Source: Phycisphaerales bacterium (GTDB lineage Bacteria > Planctomycetota > Phycisphaerae > Phycisphaerales > UBA1924). From it: a stretch of DNA of 64,000 nucleotides. The stretch covers positions 92,518-156,517 of the forward strand of contig JAFIFZ010000031.1 of assembly GCA_020831775.1 (NCBI GenBank), written 5' to 3'. A program made the translations under genes and the position numbers. How positions within the stretch are numbered: position 1 is the stretch's first letter; every line of letters starts with the position of its first letter. The notes under the pieces were generated by a model. The model was not told the DNA's origin and ran no database searches. It saw only the letters and a program-made list of their open reading frames with translations. Below are positions 51,741 to 60,275 of this stretch, piece after piece.

Positions 51741-52946
51741 CTACCTCCCCAACTCCTCCCGCAGCGCCTCGCCCAGCAGCCTGTACTGCTCCTCGCTGTT
51801 GTACAGGTGCGCCGAGATCCGGATCGCCCGCAGACCGTTCAAGGGGTGCGTCCAGATCGGCTGCTGGAAGCCCCGGGCGAGCAGGCGGTCCCACAGATCG
51901 TCGCCGGTGATGCTGCCCTTGGCCGGCTGCCTCGTCGCCGGCGGCAGCTTCATCGCGGCCATCGCCGGGTGCATCTCGTCGGGGCCGCCCGGCTCAAGGC
52001 CGGCCAGCTCGCAGACGATGTTCCGCCCCTTGATCGCCAGCTCGTGGTTTCGGCGCATGATCTCGGGCCAGCCCCCCTCGACCATCGAGCCCACATGGCG
52101 CAACGCCTCGCCCGCGACGATCCACGCCGAGCAATCACGCGTGCCCACATAGTCGAACAGGTGGTGCAGCTTCCGCCGGTGCTCCGGCAGCGTGTCCGCC
52201 CGCGACGACAGGGCCAGCGGCTCGCACCGATCAGCCAGATCCTCGCGCAGCCACAGAAACCCCGCGCCCTTGGGCGAGCAGCCCCACTTGTGCAGGTCGC
52301 CCGCGTAGTACGCGCACCCGATCGACTCGATATCCAGCGGGATCGCGCCCGGCGCGTGCGCGCCGTCGACCATCGTCTCGATGCCGCGAACCGCCAGCTC
52401 GCGCACGATCCGCTCGACGGGCAGGATCAGCGCCGTCGGGCTGGTGATGTGGCTGACGACCGCCAGCCTCGTCCGCTCGGTCGCCTTTGCCAGCACGGCC
52501 TCGGCGACCTCGTCGGGCCCCTTGACCGGGAAGGGCACGGGCGCGACGACGACCCTGATCCCGCGCGTTTTCTCCAGCCGCCGCAGCTCGTTGGCCAGCG
52601 ACATGTACTCGTGGTCGTTGATCAGCACCTCGTCGCCGGGCTGAAAGTCGATCATCGCCAGCACGCTCGCCAGCGAGACCGTCGCGTTGGGCGTAAACGC
52701 GAGGCGCTCGGGCGCCGCGCCAACGAACGACGCCACCTCCGCCCGCGATTCGTCCAGCAAGGGCAGCATCTTCTCGAGCATGAAGCGCACCGGCTCGCGC
52801 TCCATCTCTTCGATGACGCGCTGCTGCGCTTCGAGCACCGCCCGGGGCGCAGCGCCGTACGAGCCGTGGTTCAGAAAATTGACGGCAGGGTCGAGCGTCC
52901 AGAAGCGCGAAAGCGTCCTCTGCTCCGCGGGCGCGGCAAGCGTCAT
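51741..52946 (-). CDS. Class V aminotransferase (isopenicillin-N-epimerase-like), 401 aa
   Basis: PLP enzyme, fold type I. FLNHGSYGAAP (about 24-34) is the substrate/phosphate-side start typical of the epimerase-like subgroup. VDGAHAPG (about 193) carries the Asp that pairs with the PLP nitrogen, and GDLHKWGCSPKGAGF (about 215-229) holds the Schiff-base Lys. Cysteine-desulfurase motifs are absent. Substrate unknown. Start: GGAGG 6 nt before ATG 52946. Isolated transcript; repeats R3 and R1 follow it. Confidence 0.9.
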   Translation of the reverse strand: MTLAAPAEQRTLSRFWTLDPAVNFLNHGSYGAAPRAVLEAQQRVIEEMEREPVRFMLEKMLPLLDESRAEVASFVGAAPERLAFTPNATVSLASVLAMIDFQPGDEVLINDHEYMSLANELRRLEKTRGIRVVVAPVPFPVKGPDEVAEAVLAKATERTRLAVVSHITSPTALILPVERIVRELAVRGIETMVDGAHAPGAIPLDIESIGCAYYAGDLHKWGCSPKGAGFLWLREDLADRCEPLALSSRADTLPEHRRKLHHLFDYVGTRDCSAWIVAGEALRHVGSMVEGGWPEIMRRNHELAIKGRNIVCELAGLEPGGPDEMHPAMAAMKLPPATRQPAKGSITGDDLWDRLLARGFQQPIWTHPLNGLRAIRISAHLYNSEEQYRLLGEALREELGR

Positions 52947-52999
52947 CGGCGGTCCTCCATGATTACCTTGGACGGGACCAGGCCCGTCCGCTCGGGGGC

Positions 53000-53371
53000 T
53001 CAGGCGTCGACATCCAGCAGACGGCCCGCGTCGACTCCCGTCGCCGCGGCGTTCCGATCCGCCGGACTGCGATAGATCGACAGCCCACTCCCGACGCGGG
53101 GCCCGTCGGCGCCGAACTCGATTGAGCCGGGCACCTTCGCCGCCACGAGACGCGCCACGCCCGGGTTGGCCTTGTAGCCACCCTGGGGGTGGAACATCAC
53201 GGCCTCGTCCGCCTTGCCGATCCTGCCAAGGCTGCCGCGATCGCCGCCCGCCCGCTCGACTCCCGTCGACCGCTCGGGCGCGACCGGTGCAGACGGACGC
53301 TGCGGCTGCTGCTGAGGCAGGCCGTAGGCTCTGGCGATCTGGAAGGGGATGGCGGGGCCGACAGGCTGCAT
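53000..53371 (-). CDS. Small unknown protein, 123 aa
   Basis: No recognised family. It starts MQPVGPAIPFQIARAYG, then a Gln/Pro-rich and Gly/Arg-rich stretch; no signal peptide. ATG 53371 preferred over GTG 53377. A possible promoter lies upstream (TTGTAA, 16 nt, TACACT, read leftward, about 53449-53476), and a near-perfect palindrome sits at 53416-53433. Coding character is moderate; it could be spurious. Confidence 0.5.
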   Translation of the reverse strand: MQPVGPAIPFQIARAYGLPQQQPQRPSAPVAPERSTGVERAGGDRGSLGRIGKADEAVMFHPQGGYKANPGVARLVAAKVPGSIEFGADGPRVGSGLSIYRSPADRNAAATGVDAGRLLDVDA

Positions 53372-53412
53372 GGTCACCGGGTCCGTGGCGCAGAGAGGAG
53401 GACTGTCGGAAC

Positions 53413-53436
53413 GATCGGCCGATCCATCGGCCGGTC
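53413..53436. repeat. Near-perfect palindrome between the ankyrin gene and the small unknown
   Basis: GATCGGCCGAT, CC, ATCGGCCGGTC: two 11-nt arms with one G-U-type mismatch and almost no loop. It is better seen as a DNA palindrome or cruciform than as an RNA hairpin. It lies in the leader of the small gene at 53000-53371. Confidence 0.45.
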
Positions 53437-53514
53437 TTTACCGGGAAACAGTGTACACGGATCCGCGATCTTTACAACGGATAACAACAGGGACTTTCAC
53501 CCAATTTTGCACGG

Positions 53515-54450
53515 TTATCCGCCCGCGAGCGATTCAAGGATCGGGGCCACCCGCTCGTCGTCTCGCGTCCTCGCCCAGTCGGCGGGGGAAAGCCCGCTCT
53601 CGTCGACCCGTTCGGGGTCGGCGCCGCGAGCAAGCAGTAATCGGACGCGCTCGATATCGCCGCCAACACAAGCCCGCATCAGGGGGGTGACGCCGCGCCG
53701 ATCCGCCGGGTCCGCCGACCCCCCGGCCTCCAAAATCGCCCGCATGATCTCCAGCCCTTCGCCCCCGGCGTCGGTCGCCAGGTGCAGGGCGGTCTGCCCC
53801 TCGCGGTCGGCCTGGTCGACGCGCCTGCTCGCGTCGGTCTGCAGCAGCCGCTCGACCTTGGCCAGGTTGCCCGACCCGGCCGCGAGCATCAACGCGTTCT
53901 GCCCCCACCGATTCTCGATCGAGAGGTCCGCCCCGGCGGTCAGCAGGAGGTCCAACGACTCGGCCGAGCCTCTGGCCGCGGCAAAGTGCAGCGCCGTCCA
54001 GTCGTCACGCCCACGCGCGTTCACCGCCGGGTCGCCTTCGAGCACGGCTCTGACGGTCTCGGCCCCGCCCCACCCCGCGGCGTACATCAACGCCGTCCAC
54101 TTGTGGGCCGTCGTCGCGTTGGCCCTGGCCCCGGCCTTGAGCAGCTCGCGGCAGGCCTCGGCCCGCCCCGCCTCGGCCGCCGCCATCAGCGCCGTCATGC
54201 CGCGTCTGGCTTCTGCGGCCTGTTCGAGCGGGCGGTCGGGGTCGCCGCTCCCTGCGAGGAGCCTGCTGAGCTCGGCGAGGTCGCCGGCCTTGGCCGCCGC
54301 GTGGAGCGCGGGGGTGGCCTGAGCGCCCGTGCCCGCGACGGGCTCGACCGCCTCGGCGACCTGCTGCACGAAGCGGTAGAGCAGCCCGCCCGCCAAAAGC
54401 AGGCAGACCACGATGACGGCCGTCGGCAGGAACTTCTTGGGGCCTTCCAT
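53515..54450 (-). CDS. Membrane-anchored ankyrin-repeat protein, 311 aa
   Basis: N-terminal membrane anchor (about 10-30, AVIVVCLLLAGGLLY), then about seven ankyrin repeats (about 45-305) with repeated G-TALM-AA and LL-AGA patterns (GMTALMAAAEAG, WTALMYAAGWG, WTALHFAAARG, GQNALMLAAGSG, GQTALHLATDAG, GVTPLMRACVGG, SPADWAR). Likely a protein-binding scaffold on the periplasmic or cytoplasmic face; partner unknown. GGGAGG precedes ATG 54450. A GGATAAC/GTTATCC inverted repeat surrounds the stop region. Confidence 0.9.
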   Translation of the reverse strand: MEGPKKFLPTAVIVVCLLLAGGLLYRFVQQVAEAVEPVAGTGAQATPALHAAAKAGDLAELSRLLAGSGDPDRPLEQAAEARRGMTALMAAAEAGRAEACRELLKAGARANATTAHKWTALMYAAGWGGAETVRAVLEGDPAVNARGRDDWTALHFAAARGSAESLDLLLTAGADLSIENRWGQNALMLAAGSGNLAKVERLLQTDASRRVDQADREGQTALHLATDAGGEGLEIMRAILEAGGSADPADRRGVTPLMRACVGGDIERVRLLLARGADPERVDESGLSPADWARTRDDERVAPILESLAGG

Positions 54451-54575
54451 ATCCGCAAACCTCCCGGGCCGGACCGCGCGCCGACCGCTCCGCCAGTCAA
54501 CCAGACCCGGCGGCTCGGTGCAAGCGGGAATGTGCCCAAACCTCTGCGAAGTCGGCGGGGGGCAAAGCGGCCCGA

Positions 54576-56651
54576 TCAGTCCTCATCTTCGTGGGGCTGG
54601 TAGGCCTCGATGACCTCCTGCTGGATGTGCGGGGGCGTCTGCTCGTCGTGGCTGTAGTCCATGGTGTACGAGCCGGCGCCCGCGGTCATGGACTTCAGCT
54701 CGGTGGCGTAGTGCTGCATCTCGCTCAGGGGCACATGCGCCGTGATGACGCAGAAGTCCTCGCCGACCTCGGTGTCCATCACGCGCCCGCGCCGGTTGGC
54801 CAGGTCGCCGGTGAGGTCGCCCATGTAGTCGTTGGGCGCCGTGACCTCGACGACCACGAACGGTTCGAGCAGCGTCGGGTTCGCGTTGCGCACCGCGTCG
54901 ATAAAGGCCTTCTTGCCGGCGGTGATGAAGGCGACCTCCTTGGAGTCCACCGCGTGGTGCTTGCCGTCGTAGACCTCGACCTTCACGCCGGTCATCGGGT
55001 AACCCGCGACCGCACCGTCGATCAGCGCTTTTCTGATGCCCTTCTCGATCGCGGGCATGAACTGGCGCGGGATCGAGCCGCCGACGGTCGCGTTGACGAA
55101 CTCGAAGCCCTCGGGGTGGTCCTGGGGCAAAGGCTCGACGCGAAGATACACCTCGCCGAACTGGCCGGCGCCGCCCGTCTGCTTCTTGTGCCGGTGGTGA
55201 CCCTCGGCCTTGCCCGAGATCGTCTCCTTGTACGCGACCTTGGGCGTCGAGGTGACCAGCTCGATCCCAAACTGGTCTTTGAGCTTCTCCAGCGTCACGC
55301 GCAGGTGCAGCTCGCCCAGGCCCCGCAAAACGGTCTGGCGTGTCGCGGCGATGCGCTCGAGCACCAGCGACGGATCCTCCTCGGCCAGCTTGTGCAGCGC
55401 GGTGCTGAACTTCGCCTCGTCGGCGTGGTTCTTCAGCTCGATCGCGAGCCCGTACATCGGCTGGGGCATGGGCAGCGGGCGGAGGCGCACGCCGTCGAGC
55501 TCGTGCCCCTCGTGCAGCACCGCGTCGAAGCGCACCTCGTCGACCTTGCTGATCGCGCCGATGTCGCCCGGCCCCAGCGCATCGACCTCGATCGACTGCT
55601 TGCCCTGACGCTTGAGCAGGTGCCCGATGCGGATCGGCTTCTTCTGGTCGTTCAGCAGCAGCTCGCCCTTGGCCACCACCGTGCCCTGGTGGACGCGGAA
55701 GACGCCGAGCTTGCCGACGAACGGATCGCCCGAAACCTTGAAGATGTGCGCCAGCACCGGCTTGTTCGGATCGGGCTCTGCGTGGAACGCAGACTCGGTG
55801 TCGCCCCCGGACTCGCGCTTCATGAACGGGCGCGGATTGCCCTCCAGCGGGTTGGGCAGCAGGCTGGCGAAGATGTGCGCCAGGTCCTTGCTCCCGATGC
55901 CTTCCTTCGCCGAGCAATAGCAGATCGGGATGAGGTGCGCCTCACGCAGCGCCTGCTCGAAGGCGTCGTGGAGCTGCTGGCCGCTGATCCCCTCCTCGCC
56001 GACCTCCAGGTACTTGTCCATCAGGGGCTCCTGGACCTCGACGATCTGCTCGATGATCTGCTGGTGGGCGACAGAGACGCTCGAAAAGTCCGTCTCGTTG
56101 CCCTCGCTGTCTGTCCCGTCGTGCTCGAAGACATTGACAACGCGTTTGCGCCCGCCCGCGGGCAGGTTGATCGGCAGGCAGCCGCTCCCGAAGGTCTCGC
56201 GGATCTTCGCCGTCAGGGCTTCCAGGTCCGCCTCGGCCTGATCGATCTTGTTGATGACGAACATGCGGGGGAGGTTGCGCTCCCGAGCGACCGCCATCAG
56301 GCGGCGCGTGTTGGACTCGATGCCCTTGGCGGCGTCGATCACGACGCACACGGTCTCGGCCGCGGGGTAGCACGCGATCGCATGGCCAAGGAAATCGCTC
56401 CGCCCGGGCGTGTCGATCAGGTTGACCAGATGCTGCTCGTGCTCGAAGTGCAGGATGCCGGGCCTTGTCGAGTGCCCGTGCTGCTTTTCGTCCTCGGCCC
56501 AGTCCGAGTGGGTCGTGCCTTCCTCAACTGTCCCCATCCGCTCGATCGCGCCGGCCTGGTGGAGCAGCCGCTCCGACAGCGTCGTCTTGCCGCTGCCGGC
56601 GTGGCCCACAAGCACAATGTTGCGGATGTCCTCGGGATTGCGCACAGCCAT
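54576..56651 (-). CDS. EF-G2-type translation GTPase, 691 aa
   Basis: Elongation-factor-G family. G1 reads VGHAGSGKTTL (about 15-25) rather than GHVDHGKTT, the mark of the EF-G II/EF-G2 group. G3 is DTPG (about 80), G4 NKID (about 134), and the remaining EF-G domains II-V follow to the end. GRGRV-type domain IV/V sequence includes GGAGQFGEVYLRVEP and RRGRVMDTE. The Ser-rich effector region is diverged. Role in this group is uncertain: translocation backup or a recycling/stress function. AAGGAGG lies 5 nt before ATG 56651. It is probably not the housekeeping fusA, which is usually next to rpsL/rpsG. Confidence 0.92.
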   Translation of the reverse strand: MAVRNPEDIRNIVLVGHAGSGKTTLSERLLHQAGAIERMGTVEEGTTHSDWAEDEKQHGHSTRPGILHFEHEQHLVNLIDTPGRSDFLGHAIACYPAAETVCVVIDAAKGIESNTRRLMAVARERNLPRMFVINKIDQAEADLEALTAKIRETFGSGCLPINLPAGGRKRVVNVFEHDGTDSEGNETDFSSVSVAHQQIIEQIVEVQEPLMDKYLEVGEEGISGQQLHDAFEQALREAHLIPICYCSAKEGIGSKDLAHIFASLLPNPLEGNPRPFMKRESGGDTESAFHAEPDPNKPVLAHIFKVSGDPFVGKLGVFRVHQGTVVAKGELLLNDQKKPIRIGHLLKRQGKQSIEVDALGPGDIGAISKVDEVRFDAVLHEGHELDGVRLRPLPMPQPMYGLAIELKNHADEAKFSTALHKLAEEDPSLVLERIAATRQTVLRGLGELHLRVTLEKLKDQFGIELVTSTPKVAYKETISGKAEGHHRHKKQTGGAGQFGEVYLRVEPLPQDHPEGFEFVNATVGGSIPRQFMPAIEKGIRKALIDGAVAGYPMTGVKVEVYDGKHHAVDSKEVAFITAGKKAFIDAVRNANPTLLEPFVVVEVTAPNDYMGDLTGDLANRRGRVMDTEVGEDFCVITAHVPLSEMQHYATELKSMTAGAGSYTMDYSHDEQTPPHIQQEVIEAYQPHEDED

Positions 56652-56955
56652 CGGGACCCTCCTTCGCCCGCGAGGCCGACCGGGCCCGGGGCGAGTCAGA
56701 AAGTTCGTACCGCGGCGTGGCTCCCGCGAGCGGGCCGAAGGCCACGCCGACCACGCAGCCTACCCGAAGCGCGAGGGTCCTGTGAAGCCCCGATACCGGT
56801 CCCGGCCCGACGCTCCACAGGTTGCCCACAGTCTGGAGGACCCGATGCCGATCAAAATCCGTCTATAAACAATCGGGACAGAGCCGCGCCGGGGAGAGAA
56901 GGCCGCCTCAACCCCCAGCGCCCCGCGCCCCACACTCCGCGCCCTTCACGCCCCC
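56652..56955. other. Spacer upstream of the EF-G2 gene
   Basis: About 304 bases. It contains the EF-G2 leader and presumably its promoter, an AT-rich word (TCTATAAACAATC near 56860-56873), and a C-rich tract (about 56905-56955) that is the complement of the G-rich words seen beside other repeats. Nothing else nameable. Confidence 0.5.
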
Positions 56956-57378
56956 TCAGCCCCAGACATCCAGCACCGTGCCGCGTGGCAGGCGCAGGGC
57001 CAACTCGTACCGGCGCACCACCTCCACACGCTCGCGCCGATCCTCGACCGGCGAAACATCACCCAGCCGCGCCGCCTTCGGACGCTCGGGGGACTCTTCG
57101 GCCGCTCTTGCCGGGGGCTCGCGCTTCGGCGAGGGGGCGTACGCCGCCAGATCGATCTCGGCCCGTGTCCGCATCGCCCGCTCGTTGGCGATCTCCAGAT
57201 GATCGGCGTAGGAGCGCGAGCACTTCGATCGCTCGCACGCCTCGGCGGGGCGCGCCGTCTCGGCCTGCTCGGCCCGCGGATGCGGGGCGGCGGGCTGAGG
57301 GGTCGGGATTGTGCCGACGGACTCGATCACGCTCGAAGACTGTTCGAACGGCGTGCCGCAAGGCCTCGCCCATAACAT
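56956..57378 (-). CDS. Possible small unknown protein, 140 aa
   Basis: Tentative. The open frame reaches 57522, but that would run over the queA start; ATG 57378 is a compromise. Composition is charged and Pro/Ala-rich, with a plausible helical centre (SYADHLEIANERAMRTRAEI) and a C-terminus RYELALRLPRGTVLDVWG. No domain, no signal peptide, no clear ribosome site. Antisense or spurious reading cannot be excluded. Confidence 0.4.
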   Translation of the reverse strand: MLWARPCGTPFEQSSSVIESVGTIPTPQPAAPHPRAEQAETARPAEACERSKCSRSYADHLEIANERAMRTRAEIDLAAYAPSPKREPPARAAEESPERPKAARLGDVSPVEDRRERVEVVRRYELALRLPRGTVLDVWG

Positions 57379-57511
57379 CCCGCCCGGCGGTTCGGCCCGG
57401 GACCCACCGGCCGTTGAGCCCGGTCCGTTTGGAGGGGCGTGCTGCCCCGGCGCAACACCGGCGCTCGCCCCCCACCACACCTCCGCCCGCTCCAACCCTC
57501 CGGCAGACCCG

Positions 57512-58618
57512 ATGCTCCGCACCGACGAACTCGACTACCACCTGCCCGAGGACCTGATCGCGGTCCGCCCAGCCGAGCCCCGCGACTCGGCCCGCCTCAT
57601 GGTCGTCCGCCGCTCTGATCCCGCCAGCATCGAGCACCGGATTTTCCGCGACCTGCCCGAGCTGCTCGACGCGGGGGACCTCCTGGTCTTCAACCGCTCG
57701 CGCGTCCTCCCCGCGCGTTTTTTCGCGGTCCGCGAAGACACCGGGGGCAAGGCCGAGGGGCTGTACCTCCGCGACGGAGACGAGCCGGGGACCTGGGAGG
57801 TGATGGTCAAGGCGCGCCGAAAGAGCGAGGGCGCCGTGATCCGGGTCCTGGATCGCGACGGACAACCCGGCCCGATCCGTCTGACCCTGCTGCGCAGGGT
57901 CGGCGATCGCGAGCCTGGCGCATGGGTCGCCAGTGTCGAGGGCCGTACCGGCGAGCCCGCCGACGCCTCGCAGGCCCTGGCCGAACTCGGCTTCACCCCG
58001 CTGCCCCCCTACATCGTCGCGGCACGCAAGCGGATGGGGCTCGACATCGCCGACGAGCAGGACCGCGCCGCCTACCAGACGGTGTATGCCGCCGAGGCGG
58101 GCTCGGTCGCCGCCCCCACCGCCGGCCTGCACTTCACGCCCGGCCTGCTCGAACGCCTGGAACAGCTCGGCGTCGAACGGGGCGAGGTCGTCCTGCACGT
58201 CGGGACCGGGACCTTCAAGCCCGTCGAGGCCGAGACCGTCGAGGCCCACAAGATGCACAGCGAACGCTGCGCCCTGACCCCCGGCCTGCGCGAGCGGGTC
58301 GAGTCGAGGATGGCCGGGCGGACCCCGGGTCGGGTGATCCCCGTGGGCACGACCAGCGCTCGCACGCTCGAATCGTTCGCAAAGCTCGACAGCGACCCCG
58401 ACTGGCTGGAGACCGAGATCCTCATCACACCCGGTCACGAGTGGCGTTGGGCGCACGGCCTGCTGACCAACTTCCACCTGCCACGATCGACGCTCATGGC
58501 GATGGTCGCCTCCCTGCTTCCCGGGGGGGCAATAGACCTCAGACGTCTGTACGAGCTGGCGGTCGCCGAGCGGTACCGCTTCTACTCCTACGGCGACGCC
58601 ATGCTCCTCCTCCCCTGA
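57512..58618 (+). CDS. queA: tRNA preQ1(34) S-adenosylmethionine ribosyltransferase-isomerase
   Basis: Queuosine synthesis: transfers and rearranges the ribosyl part of SAM onto preQ1 in tRNA. Begins LRTDELDYHLPEDLIA, then RDSARLMVV, LLVFNRSRVLPARF, and the core PTAGLHFTPGLLERL (about 207-221) and HVGTGTFKPV (about 231), with TTSARTLES and the C-terminal LTNFHLPRSTLMAMVAS. At 368 residues it is full length. ATG 57512 chosen because it begins the conserved N-terminus; the upstream extension is not conserved in character. 64 nt separate it from murE. Confidence 0.96.
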   Translation: MLRTDELDYHLPEDLIAVRPAEPRDSARLMVVRRSDPASIEHRIFRDLPELLDAGDLLVFNRSRVLPARFFAVREDTGGKAEGLYLRDGDEPGTWEVMVKARRKSEGAVIRVLDRDGQPGPIRLTLLRRVGDREPGAWVASVEGRTGEPADASQALAELGFTPLPPYIVAARKRMGLDIADEQDRAAYQTVYAAEAGSVAAPTAGLHFTPGLLERLEQLGVERGEVVLHVGTGTFKPVEAETVEAHKMHSERCALTPGLRERVESRMAGRTPGRVIPVGTTSARTLESFAKLDSDPDWLETEILITPGHEWRWAHGLLTNFHLPRSTLMAMVASLLPGGAIDLRRLYELAVAERYRFYSYGDAMLLLP

Positions 58619-58682
58619 CGCAGGCCACCCTCGCCCCTGCTCCCGCTGATATGCTCAATATCGAGCACCCCGGACGCACCAG

Positions 58683-60275
58683 ATGCCCGACTCGCCCGTA
58701 ACCCCGCCCCGCCCGCTCGGCTCGTTCCTGCCCGAGCCCGGAGGGACGGCGCCGAAGTTCACGCTGCGCGGGGATCTCTCGACACCGATTTCTGAGATCG
58801 CAGAAGACAGCCGCAGGGTCGGGGCGGGCTGGTTGTTTGTCGCCCGGCGTGGGCGGAAGTTCGATGGGCGGGCGTTCGTGCAGGACGCGATCGAACGCGG
58901 CGCCGCGGCGGTGATGACCGACGACCCGGAGATCGCCTCAACAATCGATGTTCCTTGCGTGCTGACCGAGGAGTTGCCCCGCCTCTGCGCGATCACCGCG
59001 GAGCGGTTTTTCGGCGAACCTTCCTCCCGGCTGACGCTGATTGGCGTGACGGGGACCAACGGCAAGAGCACTGTCGTGCACCTCTGCCGCAGCCTGCTGA
59101 GCGGCGCGGGGCGCAAGTGCGGGATGGTCGGGACGATCGAGATCGACGACGGCCTCGGGTTCCGCCCGGCGACGCTGACGACCCCGCCCTCGATCGAGAT
59201 GAGCCGCACGCTTGCGACAATGGTTCGATCGGGCTGCCGCGCCGCGGCGGTCGAGGTCTCCAGCCACGCGCTAACCCAGGACCGCGTGAGCGGGCTGTCG
59301 TTCCGGATCGGCGTGTTTACGAACCTCTCGTCGGAGCATCTGGACGAGCACGGGACGATGCCGCAGTACGCGGAGGCGAAGTCGAGGCTGTTTGCGATGC
59401 TGCCCGGTGACGGTGTGGCGGTGGTGAACGCGGACGATCCGTACATGCCGCAGGTCGCGGCGCCGGCCGAGTGCCGCGTGTGGCAGATGAGCCTGCGTCG
59501 GGACCGGGGGATCCATGTGAAGATCGCGTCGCGGTCGCCGCTGGGGATGCGGCTGCGGATGCAGGGGCCATGGGGCGTGACGCACGCGCGGGTCGGGCTG
59601 ATCGGCGATCACAACGCGATGAATGTGCTCCAGGCGTTCGCGGCTGCGTACGCGGCCGGGGCGACCCCGAGCGACCTGACCCGGGCGCTGGAGCGGGCGA
59701 CCGCCCCGCCGGGCAGGCTGGAGCGGGTTGGCGACCGAACGCCGGCCGTCTTCGTCGACTACGCGCACACGCCTGACGCGCTGGAGCGCGTGCTGTCGAC
59801 GCTGCGCCCGATCTGCCGTGGAAAGTTGATCGCCGTCGTCGGGTGCGGGGGCGACCGCGACCGGTCCAAGCGGCCGATGATGGGCGAGATCGGGGCGAGG
59901 CTGGCGGATGTCCCGATCATCACCAGCGACAACCCGCGGACCGAAGACCCCGCGTCGATCGCGGGCGAGGTGTACGCGGGCGTGCCCGAGGGCGAGCGCT
60001 CGCGCGTGCGCGTCGTGCTCGACCGGGCCGAGGCGATCGCGGCGGCCATCGGCGAGGCCGGGCCCGACGATGTGGTGCTGATCGCGGGCAAGGGGCACGA
60101 GGACTACCAGATTTTGCGGGGCGAGGACGGGGGCGAGCGGCGCATCGCCTTCGACGATCGTGCGCACGCGTTTGAAGCGCTGCGACGCCTCCGAGCCGAT
60201 CCAGAGATCACCGTGAGACCGGGCGCGATGTCGCCCCGGCCCGGCGGCGTCTCAGGACAGGCCCCTTCGCCGTGA
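58683..60275 (+). CDS. murE: UDP-MurNAc-tripeptide ligase (meso-DAP adding, inferred)
   Basis: Adds the third residue of the peptidoglycan stem peptide. ATP-binding GVTGTNGKST (about 120-129), central domain SSEHLDEHGTM, and the substrate-selecting motif DNPRTEDP (about 417-424). DNPR indicates meso-diaminopimelate. HxxK-type carbamoyl-Lys region EAKSRLF. At 530 residues it is slightly long, with an N-terminal extension and a Pro-rich tail. Its last 4 nt overlap murF (GTGA). Presence shows the organism makes peptidoglycan precursors. Confidence 0.95.
   Translation: MPDSPVTPPRPLGSFLPEPGGTAPKFTLRGDLSTPISEIAEDSRRVGAGWLFVARRGRKFDGRAFVQDAIERGAAAVMTDDPEIASTIDVPCVLTEELPRLCAITAERFFGEPSSRLTLIGVTGTNGKSTVVHLCRSLLSGAGRKCGMVGTIEIDDGLGFRPATLTTPPSIEMSRTLATMVRSGCRAAAVEVSSHALTQDRVSGLSFRIGVFTNLSSEHLDEHGTMPQYAEAKSRLFAMLPGDGVAVVNADDPYMPQVAAPAECRVWQMSLRRDRGIHVKIASRSPLGMRLRMQGPWGVTHARVGLIGDHNAMNVLQAFAAAYAAGATPSDLTRALERATAPPGRLERVGDRTPAVFVDYAHTPDALERVLSTLRPICRGKLIAVVGCGGDRDRSKRPMMGEIGARLADVPIITSDNPRTEDPASIAGEVYAGVPEGERSRVRVVLDRAEAIAAAIGEAGPDDVVLIAGKGHEDYQILRGEDGGERRIAFDDRAHAFEALRRLRADPEITVRPGAMSPRPGGVSGQAPSP

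Noticed and set aside
54591..57557. 988-residue plus-strand open frame
   Set aside because: Antisense of the EF-G2 gene and its leader; no recognisable domain.
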